DNA from: Chloroflexia bacterium
GTDB lineage: Bacteria; Chloroflexota; Chloroflexia; QHBQ01; JADMIH01
DNA: 6,909 nt
Direction of reading: 5' to 3'
Assembly (NCBI GenBank): GCA_025927935.1
Contig: JAICKM010000374.1
Span: forward strand, 1-6,909
The position numbers and the translations under genes are program-made. Below, one piece after another: positions 6,550 through 6,909 of this stretch. Under the pieces are notes generated by a model. The model was not told the DNA's origin. It saw only the letters and a program-made list of their open reading frames with translations, and ran no database searches. Position 1 is the first letter of the stretch; each line of letters starts with the position of its first letter.

Positions 6550-6909
6550 GCGACAAGTTCATCATCGGCCTGACCGGCAACATCGCCTGCGGCAAAAGCA
6601 CCGTGCTGGCCCGCCTGGCCGCCCTCGGCGCCGGGGTGATCGACGCCGACGTGGTCACGCGCGAGTTGCAGCGGCGCGGCGCCCCGGCCTACGGCCCCAT
6701 GGTCGCGGCGTTCGGCCCGGACATCGTGCAGCCGGACGGCGAGATCGACCGCCGCGCCCTGGGCAACCGGGTCTTCGCCGATCCCGCCGCCTTGCGCCGC
6801 CTGGAGGGCCTGGTCCGGCCCCTCGTCCGCGACGAAATCGTGCGCCGCATCGCCACGCTGCCGCAGCGGGTGATTGTGGTCGACGCCATCGGCCTGCTCG
6901 ACGGCCCGC
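6528..6909 (+). CDS. coaE: Dephospho-CoA kinase, N-terminal part (cut by window end)
   Basis: The 127 visible codons encode the start of CoaE, which phosphorylates the 3'-hydroxyl of dephospho-CoA with ATP in the last step of coenzyme A synthesis. Evidence is the P-loop GLTGNIACGKST (14-25), VIDADVVTRELQ (37-48), the FG...DGEIDRRALG block (62-79) and VFADPAALRRLEGLV (82-96). Two positions are unusual: the common 'HP' after this block reads R97-P98, and the 'PLLFE' segment reads AIGLLDGP (120-127). The ATG at 6528 is the only ATG, GTG or TTG start in frame before the P-loop. It overlaps the end of the ABC-F gene by 22 nt in a different frame, with a weak AGAAG eight nucleotides upstream, pointing to translational coupling. 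About one third of the protein is expected beyond the window. Confidence 0.93.
   Translation, partial: MGEASQLGDKFIIGLTGNIACGKSTVLARLAALGAGVIDADVVTRELQRRGAPAYGPMVAAFGPDIVQPDGEIDRRALGNRVFADPAALRRLEGLVRPLVRDEIVRRIATLPQRVIVVDAIGLLDGP

Overview
The window reads as ordinary chromosomal housekeeping DNA from a high-GC bacterium. The inferred lineage is Chloroflexota: the CoaE sequence style (GLTGNIACGKST P-loop, and an 'AIxLL' stretch where most CoaE proteins have 'PLLFE') and the GC-rich fold-back repeat upstream of cysS both resemble that phylum. This rests on remembered family patterns, not on a search.

Layout. Positions 1-1299, minus strand, hold the N-terminal 433 codons of a SNF2-family helicase with an N-terminal SWIM zinc finger; its 3' end lies outside the window. 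Positions 1300-1605 form a divergent intergenic region. It holds two overlapping, oppositely oriented sigma-70-like promoters that share most of a -10 box, a 10-bp perfect palindrome, and a ~110-bp GC-rich inverted-repeat element with two strong hairpins. From 1606 to the right edge all genes lie on the plus strand: cysS (cysteinyl-tRNA synthetase), a Nudix hydrolase, surE (5'/3'-nucleotidase), an ABC-F ATPase and the start of coaE (dephospho-CoA kinase, cut by the window end).

The plus-strand genes are close: gaps of 90, 11 and 22 nt, then a 22-nt overlap between the ABC-F gene and coaE. This suggests one operon, at least from the Nudix gene to coaE. The products fall into translation (CysRS charges tRNA-Cys; ABC-F proteins act at the ribosomal E site) and nucleotide or cofactor handling (Nudix, SurE, CoaE). 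I see no single pathway joining them beyond general housekeeping.

I find no convincing new biological system. The observations most worth a second look are the shared-core divergent promoter, the fold-back repeat that would lie in the cysS leader, a ~16-residue insertion just before the KMSKS loop of CysRS, and unusual residues in CoaE. No tRNA, rRNA, CRISPR array, transposase or phage gene is visible.
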